From a virus, in the IMG/VR virus record IMGVR_UViG_3300020579_000011, positions 1 to 64,000 of that record: a stretch of 64,000 nt of DNA; one strand, 5' to 3'. A program made the position numbers and the translations under genes. Below the pieces are notes generated by a model, which made no database searches, had not been told where the DNA came from, and saw only the letters and a list, made by a program, of their open reading frames with translations. Position 1 is the stretch's first letter, and the number at the start of each line of letters is the position of its first letter. Below, in pieces: positions 1 through 10,700 of this stretch.

Positions 1-2481
1 AATAGGAGGCCAGGGCACCGACCGGAACCAGCTCGGCTTCGCGGACAGGTAGAACGAGTTCGGGAACGTCTGCGGCGGTGAGAAAGCGGCGTAGAGGTTT
101 ATGCCAGTGGGGACTTCTCCAGCGGTGAATTGGTTCGCCGCGTTGAACGTGTCGTAGTTGCCCCAGCGAAGAAGAGTTGACGCCACCAGGCTGTCGCTCG
201 GGACCGTCACGGTCTCCGTGTTCCCGTTCCCGATAGAGTAGATGGCGAGGTCCTCGGTCCCATTGTTCAGGTAGGCAGTAGCGGTGCCGTTCCCCAAGAC
301 GTTCGCGACTATGTTGTAGAAGCGGCTATAGGAACGCAGCAGGACGGCTAACCGATCGTTGTTGCACGCCGCGAACGTTGCCGTTGGATAGGTGCCGCTG
401 GACCAGCACTTCGGTTGACCGCCGACCCAGTAGTTGCGGAACGATGTCACGAAGTTGTGCGTGCCGTGGAAGACGTCGGCAGCCAGCAACGTCCCCACGT
501 TCCCTTCGTAGAGCATCATATCTGAGCCGGGCGCGTGCTGGCTGCTGGCGGGCATCATCCATCCGGCGCTGCCAGTGTAGTAGTTGTTTATAGCGAAGTT
601 GTAGGCGATGACGCAGCCCTCGCATCCGCTGTTGACCATCGTGAAGCCGCCAGGGGAATACTGCGAGATATTGTTCTGCACCAAAGTATCGCTGGTGTTG
701 AACATCTCGGCGGGGTAGGCGACGGTCGCGCTGCTCTGGTTGTGGTAGAAGTAGTTGTCCTGAATCGTCGCGTGAGAAGAGTAAGCGACCTCGATAGCCC
801 CCTCCGCGAAGTCCTTCTCCCTGACTCCCTTGACCCAGCAACCCAGGCAGTTGTAGATGATAGTCCCGGACGCTCCCGACGATCCCGCGCTGTCAACGGA
901 GAGGTTCTCCACTCCGTCGTTGAAGATAGGAGCCGTGGCCCACCACGCGCCCGGAGACTTCGCCGAGGTCCAGTTGTTCATCTTGAGTGGATACTGGAGG
1001 ACGATGGTGTTCGACGTACAGGCCGCGCCGAACGTCGAAGGCCCGCAGGAGGACACCACGTTCTGTTGCACGTTGTTCCGGTGAGTCCGCTGGCTCTGCC
1101 CCGTGTAGTTCTCAAGCGAGCATGGAGGGGTGATCGTGTTGTCGTCGCATACGAACGGTAGCGGAAGGCTGGACGTTCCTGGGTCGGACGCGTCGTCGGC
1201 CTGGTCGAGAAAGAGCGGATAGCCTACTTTAAGGTTCGCGTGGGCGCTCAGGGTGATCGTGGTATTGCCGACCGTGTAGCCCGCCGTCCAGTTTGCGGTG
1301 TTCGTAGGTCCGCCCTGCCAGTTCGTCTCGTTGTTGGTCTGGTCCACGCATACACTAGCCGCGTGGTTGTGGCAGCCATCCCCGCCGCCCGTGAACACGA
1401 GGAAGGTTTGGTCGGCCCCGGCTCCGCGCAGCACCACGTTGCTCGCGCCGTTGAAGCTAATCCCCGGACTGAGGTTATAGTTGCCAGCGTTCAGGAACAC
1501 CACATTCGCAGCGGTTCCTTGCGCCCCCGGCGATGTCGAGCAGCTCTGGATAGCCGCGTTGATTAGCGTGACGGTCGTGCCTGAACTCAACGTCGAGCAG
1601 ATGTTCGTCGCGTTCGGGATGCCTCCTGGAACGCCCACTCCACTCCAATCCGTCGCACGAGTTGGCGGAACGATACCTCCCCACAGAGGATTGAATGTCG
1701 GAGTTAACGGGAATGTCCCCGTGGGAATAATTGCTAAATCCTCGATAGTCATAAACGAACTAGACGTTCCTGTCTCTGCGTTTCCGATTCGAATGGCATT
1801 GATGGAGCAGGAAGGACAAACGATTTGCGGAGCCAAGTTCGTGATTCCGACTTGTGTATAGGGCGGTTGTGATTGATAAACAGCGAGCTGCATATGTCCG
1901 TTTGTCTCGTCGTCCAGAGCCTCCATTAGATAGGTGGTTCCTGGAGTCAATGAAATATAAGTGCTGTGCTGCGTCCCCGAAAAAGTTCTTTCTAGATTGA
2001 TAACGAGTCCCGATTGATTATCCAACTGTACAAACATATTGAAGCCATTCGTGTCGTCTTGAATGGGAATGATGTCCTGCAAGTTGGTCGGAGTATTTGG
2101 TACGGTGATGCAAAATATAATAACTGCTTGGCTCCCAACTCCCGCTACGCTCGTTTGCCAATACTGGAAGTTTGTGCTCATGTCCATTTTGAAAGACTGA
2201 GAAAGCATCGCAGGTGTGTAGGAAACTCCACCATTGGTGAGCGTCACCGGCAAGTTGCAAAGTGGGTTGTGCGGACCCACGGTCAGTTTGGAAAGGGTGC
2301 CTCCCGTTGATGCCCATGCACTAAAACCACCCACAGTTCCATTTGCTAGAATCGTAGATGTCAACTGCGTTCCTGGTGCCGATGGAGTCGTGTTATAGAG
2401 ATTAAGTATCGCTGCGGCCGGCGTCTGACCAAAAAGTGTACTAGGCATGAGAAATAACAATAAACTGAACCGTTTTTTCAC
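1..2481 (-). CDS. Secreted beta-helix (pectate-lyase-like) tail/adhesin protein, 3' end cut by window
   Basis: Open from a GTG at 2481 to the left edge, at least 827 codons, no stop seen. The GTG shares bases with the TGA of the upstream gene (GTGA), and AAGGTGA lies about 7 nt upstream, which favours it over the ATG at 2448. Starting there adds a clear Sec signal peptide (MKKRFSLLLFLMPSTLFGQ). The rest is rich in Asn, Thr, Gly and Cys and contains stretches typical of parallel beta-helix proteins, such as NVVLRGAGADQTFLVFTGGG near residue 320 and many short TIQDNYFYH/NNISQY-like rungs. Likely a surface fibre, depolymerase or adhesin; no catalytic residues can be assigned. Last gene seen of the fibre block. 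Confidence 0.82.
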   Translation of the reverse strand, partial: MKKRFSLLLFLMPSTLFGQTPAAAILNLYNTTPSAPGTQLTSTILANGTVGGFSAWASTGGTLSKLTVGPHNPLCNLPVTLTNGGVSYTPAMLSQSFKMDMSTNFQYWQTSVAGVGSQAVIIFCITVPNTPTNLQDIIPIQDDTNGFNMFVQLDNQSGLVINLERTFSGTQHSTYISLTPGTTYLMEALDDETNGHMQLAVYQSQPPYTQVGITNLAPQIVCPSCSINAIRIGNAETGTSSSFMTIEDLAIIPTGTFPLTPTFNPLWGGIVPPTRATDWSGVGVPGGIPNATNICSTLSSGTTVTLINAAIQSCSTSPGAQGTAANVVFLNAGNYNLSPGISFNGASNVVLRGAGADQTFLVFTGGGDGCHNHAASVCVDQTNNETNWQGGPTNTANWTAGYTVGNTTITLSAHANLKVGYPLFLDQADDASDPGTSSLPLPFVCDDNTITPPCSLENYTGQSQRTHRNNVQQNVVSSCGPSTFGAACTSNTIVLQYPLKMNNWTSAKSPGAWWATAPIFNDGVENLSVDSAGSSGASGTIIYNCLGCWVKGVREKDFAEGAIEVAYSSHATIQDNYFYHNQSSATVAYPAEMFNTSDTLVQNNISQYSPGGFTMVNSGCEGCVIAYNFAINNYYTGSAGWMMPASSQHAPGSDMMLYEGNVGTLLAADVFHGTHNFVTSFRNYWVGGQPKCWSSGTYPTATFAACNNDRLAVLLRSYSRFYNIVANVLGNGTATAYLNNGTEDLAIYSIGNGNTETVTVPSDSLVASTLLRWGNYDTFNAANQFTAGEVPTGINLYAAFSPPQTFPNSFYLSAKPSWFRSVPWPPI

Positions 2482-4730
2482 TGGACGGTCACCTTTTCGT
2501 CAGCGTTGATTTTGTCATCTGGCTTCAAGAAGGCAACTCCCGCATTGCCACCGAGTCCCGCTTTGCCACCAATCCCCGCAGGTTGTGGGGCTTGGAATGC
2601 CACGGCAAAATCCTGAATACTCGAAATAACGGAGTTCACCATCGTATAGCCGAAATTCACTACTGCGGTGGTCGAATCGTAGAAATGACAAGACGCATCG
2701 CCATTGCTCAAACCATTGTTGTCACCCGATCCCGTTGGTCCCCAGGTAGCCGTGTTGTAATCGTAAGTCGCATTCGAAGTTCCTGCGACACCGGTACAGC
2801 CTCCCGCTGGGCCATTGCCAACTTGCGCCATGTCGATGATGAAATCTCCGGGAATAGATGGTTGAATACTAGCCTGATCACTAAAACTTTGTCCTGCGGA
2901 CCCTTGTGTTGCAATGTTCCAGGTAGCGCCACTGGATGGCGCGGTCAAGGTCGAAGCGTTAGCGGCCTTCGACCCCGTATCAAGAGCCGAAGTGGCAGCG
3001 CCGGCAAGATCGTACAAAATAATAAGATCATTCCCCGTGTTGGTCCCGATGGTCACAGTCACATGGTTCGAATTGTTGGGAATCGCATTGGCTGCGGTAT
3101 AAATTTGTGGGTGCTGAGGAACACCAGAAACGCATGCTGCATTGCAGGGGACGGCTGTATACACGTTTGACTGGCTATCCGCTACCGCCGTTAAACTTGC
3201 GCCAGCCGTCCCAGCTTCATTCCCTACGACTACTAGATCACCCGGAGGAGTTGAGAAAGGAATCGCAAAGTTACAGGGAGGTGTTCCGCATGTGCCTCCG
3301 GTTATGTATGCGGTCTGTGAACGGATGATACTGATACCTGGCGTCGGTGCAGAGCCTCCTGGCCCTGGTTTTATGGCAATCGACATCGATACAAAAGTAT
3401 CGTGCGTAGTTTGCACGACCGTCATTCCGGGATTGATGGCTGCCGCAGAGTTCTGAATTTGGAACTGCGCGGCGGCTCCAAATTCAATTACTTCACCATA
3501 AAGGCCGGTAAAGCCAGAGCCGTAGACTGTATCCGTAAAGACGTTCGACACTCCCAGAGGATGGTTATTATCGAAAATTTGATTAAGGATGAGGTCTCCG
3601 CTCGTGCCTGGCGTGAATGAACCGGAATTGATATTCGGAGCGATGTTGTTTGTTGGCGTTATGCCTGTCGTGCAGATACCGCTGCCATCAATCGGACTCG
3701 AAGTCGCAACGTTGTAAAACAAAAATAGGGCGAACTGAATATCCGAGAGCTGCGCGCCGAAATGAATCTTTATTTGATTCACGTTTGCTGAGGCGCTTGC
3801 GGAGAATAAACTGTATTTGCTGTTTGTGTCCGAGCACGTCAATGCCGTGGACCATGAATCCGATTTGTCATCGGAGATCGTCGCGGTATTCGCTATCGGA
3901 TTTTTAAGAGCAAGGACGAAGTAGTCATTGGCAGTCGTAACGCGCGGACCTGTCGTTTCAGTATAAATAATGAAATCGTCTCCGGTGCAAATTTGAGAGC
4001 CGGTTCCGCAGTTGGCCGCATTGCTGGACATACCAGAAAAGCCCCAGGAACGCTTCAGCGCTGGAGCGCTTCCGCTGGCTATAGGATTCGGCCCTGCCAA
4101 TTCCATCGTTACGGATTCCCATACGCTACTTGTCACAGAACAAGTCGCGGAAGAAAAACTGGACACGATAGCATTCGAATCAACGGCACGGACTTCGCCG
4201 GTTGCGGAAACACTTGGCAAGGTACCGGGCGCGCACGTCTGACCGCTAGTCGTGTCCCCCATGAAACCGATTACCCAATTGTTGGGGTTGTCTATCGTCA
4301 TGCCTCCGTAGGTAACCGTTGTACTCGCCGAGGCTTTATTTGCGGTCTGACGCGCAGTCGCCGTAGCTCCGCAATTTGTGGAATCCACTACTGTTCCTGA
4401 ATACGACAATCCCGCGACACCGGTAGCGTTTGTGGCCGTGCCAGAACTAGTGTCCGCTGAGGATGTGGCAATCTTGCAATAGAGCAACCATGAAGCTGTC
4501 GTGCATCCTCCGGAGATCGTGCAGGTGCTTATGGTCGTATAGCCGGCTGGAAGCGTCGGAGGCGTTGTACTGGCATCACGGAAGGCAAAGAAAATGTTTA
4601 TGTCGCCGGTTGCTGTCGCGCTGAGGGTACAAGAAGTTGTCGCAGCCGAGCAAGAGCCTGCGCGAGCAATGGATGCGCGCGACGAAGAAGCGCATAGCAA
4701 AATGGCAAAGAATAAAAGTAATTTTCTCAT
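2478..4730 (-). CDS. Large secreted Ser/Thr-rich fibre-like protein (750 aa)
   Basis: The protein starts with a strong Sec signal peptide (MRKLLLFFAILLCASSSRA) and continues as a Ser/Thr/Ala/Gly-rich chain with paired Cys residues. Two related halves appear: segments around GTCGTPPCNFAIPFSTPPGD, TYTTISTCTISGGCTT and repeated SAxA/GNDLIILYDLAG strands suggest tandem beta-sandwich modules, each about 200 residues. The ATG at 4730 overlaps the TGA of the 2448-aa gene (ATGA), and its own stop overlaps the next start, so the three fibre genes are translationally coupled. No enzyme motif is visible. Function as fibre, adhesin or other surface protein is inferred from position and composition. Confidence 0.8.
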   Translation of the reverse strand: MRKLLLFFAILLCASSSRASIARAGSCSAATTSCTLSATATGDINIFFAFRDASTTPPTLPAGYTTISTCTISGGCTTASWLLYCKIATSSADTSSGTATNATGVAGLSYSGTVVDSTNCGATATARQTANKASASTTVTYGGMTIDNPNNWVIGFMGDTTSGQTCAPGTLPSVSATGEVRAVDSNAIVSSFSSATCSVTSSVWESVTMELAGPNPIASGSAPALKRSWGFSGMSSNAANCGTGSQICTGDDFIIYTETTGPRVTTANDYFVLALKNPIANTATISDDKSDSWSTALTCSDTNSKYSLFSASASANVNQIKIHFGAQLSDIQFALFLFYNVATSSPIDGSGICTTGITPTNNIAPNINSGSFTPGTSGDLILNQIFDNNHPLGVSNVFTDTVYGSGFTGLYGEVIEFGAAAQFQIQNSAAAINPGMTVVQTTHDTFVSMSIAIKPGPGGSAPTPGISIIRSQTAYITGGTCGTPPCNFAIPFSTPPGDLVVVGNEAGTAGASLTAVADSQSNVYTAVPCNAACVSGVPQHPQIYTAANAIPNNSNHVTVTIGTNTGNDLIILYDLAGAATSALDTGSKAANASTLTAPSSGATWNIATQGSAGQSFSDQASIQPSIPGDFIIDMAQVGNGPAGGCTGVAGTSNATYDYNTATWGPTGSGDNNGLSNGDASCHFYDSTTAVVNFGYTMVNSVISSIQDFAVAFQAPQPAGIGGKAGLGGNAGVAFLKPDDKINADEKVTVQ

Positions 4731-7700
4731 TGGATTGGCTCAACCGTGAGATAGAGTTTCCCAACTCCCGGTCCTCCCGACCCACAAGCAGACGCAGTAG
4801 TCGAGTAATTGATGGAAGTCGCGCCAGTGGAATGCAGGATAAAGGTACCCTGCCCGAAGTCTGTTGTGGAGATCGGAACGAGAACTCCAGTCGAGAATGT
4901 TGTACCGACGCCGTTCAGTGGTATGAACTCGGTTTTTGAGACGGTCGTATCGTCGGTATAAATGACGTTAACGAGGTAGCTTCCTGTTGTCGTGCAGGCC
5001 GTCGTGACATCAATGTGAGCGCTTATGCGATACGTTCCAACCGGACAATTTGCGCTAGAACAAAGAACAGTAGAGCCTACCGATGTTGCCGTAGACCAGG
5101 AGACGGTCGTCGAATGGTTGGCATCACCGCTAAAGCCTTGAGTATCTACCGCCGAGGTGACTGTGTTGGTGAGTATGCCTTGGGCGACCACTCCTGGACG
5201 TGTCACGGCGTAGGCCGTGACTGCGGTAGGCGCTTGATCAATGATCGAGTTCGCCGGAATAACCGTATTCGAGGTCGTGTTGGCGGCGCCTTGTTGTAAG
5301 TAAAGCATTCCGGCATTTGAGCCCAAGACCTGTAAGACGCCCGCTTTACCAGCCGCCCCACTCCCTCCGGTGCCAGGTGTACCAGGTGTAACTACGACGT
5401 TGCCACCGTTCGAATTGGCTCCTGCTCCTCCCGAGGTGCCCCCATTACCCGCTGTTAAACTGATTGCACCGCCTGCGCCACCGGAGCTTGATGTTGCTCC
5501 CGTTGCCGCGCCGCCCGTACCGGCATTTATTGAAACGGCCGAGCCGGTTCCTCCTGACCCGCTGGCGTTCGAACTAGCTCCTCCTGCTATGCCGGTGATG
5601 TTAAAGACCGTGCCAGCCGCGCCTGCGGTCGCGTTTGCCGTGGAAGCCGGGGCGTTCCCAGTGACGTTGAATTGGCCGACCGAACCAGAAGTGCCCGTAG
5701 CGCTATTCGTGCCTGGCGCGCCGAGGGTGATGGTAAAGCCGCCGCCGCTGCCCGCCGTACCCGCTCCAGACCCACCATTGCCGCCAGCACCGGTCGTAAC
5801 GCTGAATCCGCCGCCTGCGCCGCCGTTATTAGTCGCTGTACCTCCCGCAGCACCTCCTGCGCCCGTTGTGAGCGTAAAGGCTCCGCCCGCCCCACCCACA
5901 CCTGTCGTGGCACCTCCTGCTGAACCCGCGCCGGTCAAAAGGGTAATTGGAGCCCCAATGCTACCTGCGTTGCTTGCGCCCGCAGCGCCGCCCGCCGCTG
6001 CTGCGGATATGTTCAGGACGGCCGGCGCGTTCGCATTGGCCGGACCAGCCGCTCCCTGCGTGATTTGCAAAGCGATAGCCGTCGTGGTCGTCAGAGTCGT
6101 GATCTGATGTTCTACTGCTCCTGCGGTCGTCGCGGCGGTAGTTTCTCCGGTCGTCAAGCAGGTCGTCCCGCTCGTGAGCGCGCAGTTGATGGTCAGGGGA
6201 TTGTTGCCATCGGCAATCGTTGCAATGGCTCCGGTCGCGCTAACCACTTTGTTTATGGGAATCGTGGATGATGTTGTCAAAACGTTCGCGGCCAAAACTC
6301 CAGAATCCGTTAGCGTACAAGTCGTGCTGGACGTTGTGCAGCTTATAAGGTCGCCGGTTACTGGTGCAGTCGCGAAGCCAAGGATGGTGTTGCTCGCCGT
6401 TGCCGCGCTTCCCCAGGTCGTCGTGAAATTTCCGCTTGCAGGAAAAACTGCTAACGTTCCGGCCGTTCCGGATGCGCCAAGCGTTACTGCGGCTGGCAGG
6501 CTCAGGGTACAAGTCCCCGTCATTGTGATCGTGCAGGTTCCTGATGCGGTGATTTGGTTTGTAGTCCCGGCAATCGTGACCGACGTTACTCCTCCACCGC
6601 CACTAGGAGCATTGCCTATTGTTTGGACTTGCCAATTCGTACCGTCGAAAACTTCCCATACAGGAGTATTGGCTTTGATGTCTCCAGAAGCGAGCGCTGT
6701 GCCATCCCATTTCTGAACGGGGGCTGCGGAAGTCGAATTTACGTTCTCAGTGAGCGCTCCCGTATTTGCGGTCGTTGTGTAATAAATAATCGCATCACCT
6801 TTGACCGGCGTGAACGAAGGCGAAGTCGTACAGGATTGCGCCGTTCCAGAGCCAGACGAATCAGAGCATTGCAGTGGCAAAGCGATGCCATGGCCTGTGG
6901 CCGAGGCCAGTGTCTTATTAGCGCCAGCAGCTTGGACAACGGCACCGTTCGCAAAATTGGATGACGCCGTGACGATGTTGCTTGGGGCCAAGGAAAACTG
7001 TGTATAGGTTAGTGACGACCCAGAAGAACCGATGCTCGTCACCTGCGAAGTGAGCAGCCAGCTCGTTGTCGCGTTCACTGTTCCCGACTGGACAGGAATT
7101 GATCCGGTGTTGTTCACATCAGAAGGCGTGTCGTAGTCGAGCGCACGAGTGAATACGGCGGAGATCCCGGTCGTGCCGACGATAGTAGCCGTGTAGACAC
7201 CGTTCTGGCTCGCCGTTGTCTGGTCTTTGAGCAGCACGCGCTGGCCGATTGTGTTTATAGCTACTCCATCCAGCGTGAACGCGCCGGTAGCCGTGATCGT
7301 GAAAGTATCGCCGATACCTCCACCAACTTGGTTATAGGTGCCTGTTAGGTTGCTGCCGGTCGTAGCGGCGAGGACCGCCACAGCCGGATTGACTCCTGCA
7401 ACGGCGTTATTGACAGCCGTAGTAACGAAAGAATCCGTTGCCAAGTCATTCGAGCTGTCTCCGGCACTCTGCGTCGTCGCCGTTGTGCCGCTTGGCAGCG
7501 CTGGAGTGCCCGACAGATTCGCAGCCGTGCCTGTGGTGTTATTCGCCAGTGTCGCGCTAGAGGCGTCTATAATCTGGCTGCTTGAATTAGTGCCCACAAT
7601 CGTCTTCGATGCCGGGACAGCCGCGCCATTCACTTTCACGACTGAGGTAGCGCACGCTCCTGCGGAAGTCGTCGCATCGCCGGTCAAGGCTGGCATAGCG

Positions 7701-10700
7701 GCGCATGGTAGACCTGTCGCATTTGTCAGAGTCAATGTTGTCGGAGTCCCAAGGTTCGCGGTTTGGGTGATGCGTACTTCCCAAATTCCGCTTGCTCCTT
7801 GAGTCAGGGTTGCGTATTGACCATTCCCCAGCGTAAAGGACGTTGCTCCGTCCGTCGCTGAAGTGCCATTGAATACACTGAACGTGTCTGGACTCGTGCG
7901 CCCGAAAACTAAACTCCCAGCACCGTCGTCTATAACCGTTACTGCGAATCCTCCCGTGCAACCTGTGGCTGTCGATAGGGGCACAATGGGTGCGCTTGCA
8001 CCTGATTGGAAACGCAAAATATGTACGCGGTCAATGAGAGCTGTAGAACTATCGCACTGGATTGTATAGCCCGACGACGTGACGACAGCCCCGCCGTTGC
8101 CATCCTGAACGCCAGGAGACGAGAAAGCGGGGGCAGAGCCGTTTACTGCAACTAAACTTTGTCCAGTGACTTGACCGACGATGCTACCGAGGGTGGAACT
8201 TGTTGCCCAATCCGTAACTGCGTTCGCCGTGCCCGTGCCCGGACCGCTTCCGCCAGAGCAGCCGGCAGTTGTCGCACCGCCATTTGAATCCGTGCAAAGA
8301 GTTGCTGCCGTGCCGCTCACGGTGCCCGCAGTAAGGATTTTTGTATCCGTGCCCTGTTCGCCGGTGAGTGCGGTTCCGCCGTTGACCGATAAGCTTGTGT
8401 TCGCCGTAATCGTGGTTCCAGTGATGGCAGCCGGCGTGGTCCCGCCAATAGCGCCAGGGCTTGGAAAAGAGACAGTAGAGCCGCCTAGAGCTACAGCCGT
8501 ACCAGCGATATTGATTGAAGAATGAGCGAGGCCGGTGTTTGCGAGCGAATTGTTCGTAACATTGCTCAAATTTGTAACAGTGGGATTCGGGTAGGCTCCG
8601 CCGAAGTCTCCGCCTGCCGCTTCGGTTGAATACATTGCGGCATTACCGTTGAAGGATGGAACCTGTAATGTGTTCAGAACGCCAGTGGAGGTAACCCAGA
8701 CTTCTTTCACTGCGTTTAGTTCGATGTCGGTGCAATCGACGCTTATCCCCGATGGGCAGTTCGTCGTCCATGGCACGGAACTGGTAGAGGAAGGCGCTAG
8801 GACAAATCCTGTATTCGTGTTTGTCGCCGCTCCAGTGATTGACGGCCATCCGGTTGACCCGCTCGCGCTTGCCGTGATCGTCATACCGTTACTCGCCGCG
8901 CCAAAGGTGACATTTGTTCCAGCGATGAGCGGGGCACTGCCTTCGTAGTCCGTGAATGTCGCCGTGTTCGCGTAGATTGGAAAGACTTGCCAATTTAGCA
9001 AGACTGGAACTGTGGCTGTCCCATTAAAGGTATCGCCGCCCGCGAGAGCAACCGTAGCGGTCGTGCTGCCGATGGTCATTATATTTGCGAACCATCCTGT
9101 CGATGGTTGAGCAGCGGGCAGCGTGTAGGCACACGCGGAACTGCAATTCATTAAGACAAGTTTTCCATTGTCGGATGTGCTTGCGGTGTGATTCGCGGTG
9201 TAAGTGACCGTCCCTCCGCCTGCGCCACGGCAGATGTTATCTCCGCCTAAAAAATTAGAGGAATTACATCCACTGCCGAGCACTCCAATCGCTCCAGAGA
9301 AGTCTGGTAAGGTCACGGTGCGGTTGGCTGTGATCGCGGAGACGATGGATTCCACAAATCCATTGTTGAGGATGTTGAAAGAGGTCGTGTTGATGCCCGC
9401 GCTGGTGATGGACTGGCTGAGGGCTAGGTTTTGGGTTGGGGCACTGATACCACAATTAGCCGACGTATCTACATAAGTAAGTCCCGGACCCGCACCAGAA
9501 AAACTGTCGAAATTAGCACAATTATAGGAAGCATTCGTGGTAAAGGCCCCATTACGCCATATGGCATAATTAGCGGCCCCGTTGACGGGTACAGCAGGCG
9601 TAGTTATCGTTACCGTCTGGTTACCCGTAGTGGTGGTCACACAACTTTTTGGTCCAAGCGTAGTTAGGTTTCCGTTCACGTCAACAGCCGCGAGAGAATA
9701 GCAGATATTGCCTACCGGAACGCTGCCGCCGCTGCTTACCACTACCGAAGCAGCAGCGGTCGGAATGGCCATCTGGTAGCCCACCTCTCCAGTACCAAAA
9801 ACATTGAGCGTGTTGTTTCCAAAATTCGAGTCGTGGTAGGAATTAACGTTCTGTCCGCTTATCGCGTTCCCCACGGCCAACCCGACCGGCTGGCCCGTGA
9901 GATAACCGTAACCCGAGGCGGGGCCAGCAAAAGAGTCAAAGATAGATAACTTGCCACCGTAAGAACCGCCATTTGTGGTTAGGTTGGCTACCATCGCCGT
10001 GCTTGCCGTATCCAGCTCGACGTTACTGATGGTGATGTTTCCGCCCACATTTCCAGCGCCGAGATTCGCTATCGCCAAAAACGGAGGAACGTTTCCCTGA
10101 ATACGAGTGTTGCCGCTGATTGTTATATCTGTTCCCGAACCTCCCGTGAGCAGAAAGATACCCCGCCCACTCAAACTAAGATTGGTCAAAGCCGCGTTTG
10201 AACTAAGGTAGAAGACGGGTGTAGAACTTCCCGGACCCTGGTTGGCAATCAAGGCTATGTGGTCAAAATTATTACTAAAGACTCCCGCCCGTAGCATCAG
10301 CGGCATGGACATCGGGCCAGCGGTCGCGTCAAAGTTGACGTAGTTCATGCTATCGTTTGAGGCGCCGTCTTCCAGTACCGCAACCGCAGCATTTCCGGCG
10401 CTAAATTGGACGCCAGTAATTTGGTTAATCCCGTTCGAGGCATAGACGGCAGGATTAGCCCTTAAACCTTGGATAGAACCACCAACTGGGTAGCCGAAAG
10501 ATAACGAACTATTCGTCTGCGCTCCAAGCGTGCCAAAAATCTTGGTACCACCACTAACCTCCATCGTGTCATTGAGCGCAAGGTTTGAACCCGCGAGGCT
10601 AATGGCAAGCGTATACGCCGAAAGATTCAAATAAGAGTTCGTCACATACGAATTTGTACTACCAGGAAAATAAAGCAAGCTGTTGAAGCTGCAATGGCTC

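Noticed and set aside
535-1161. 208-aa plus-strand frame
   Set aside because: Lies opposite the beta-helix gene, Arg/Val-rich shadow composition, no motif and no ribosome site.
5370-6107. 245-aa plus-strand frame, very Pro/Ala/Val-rich
   Set aside because: Antisense of the Gly/Ala/Thr-rich tract of the 2448-aa fibre; composition is the mirror of that tract and there is no ribosome site.
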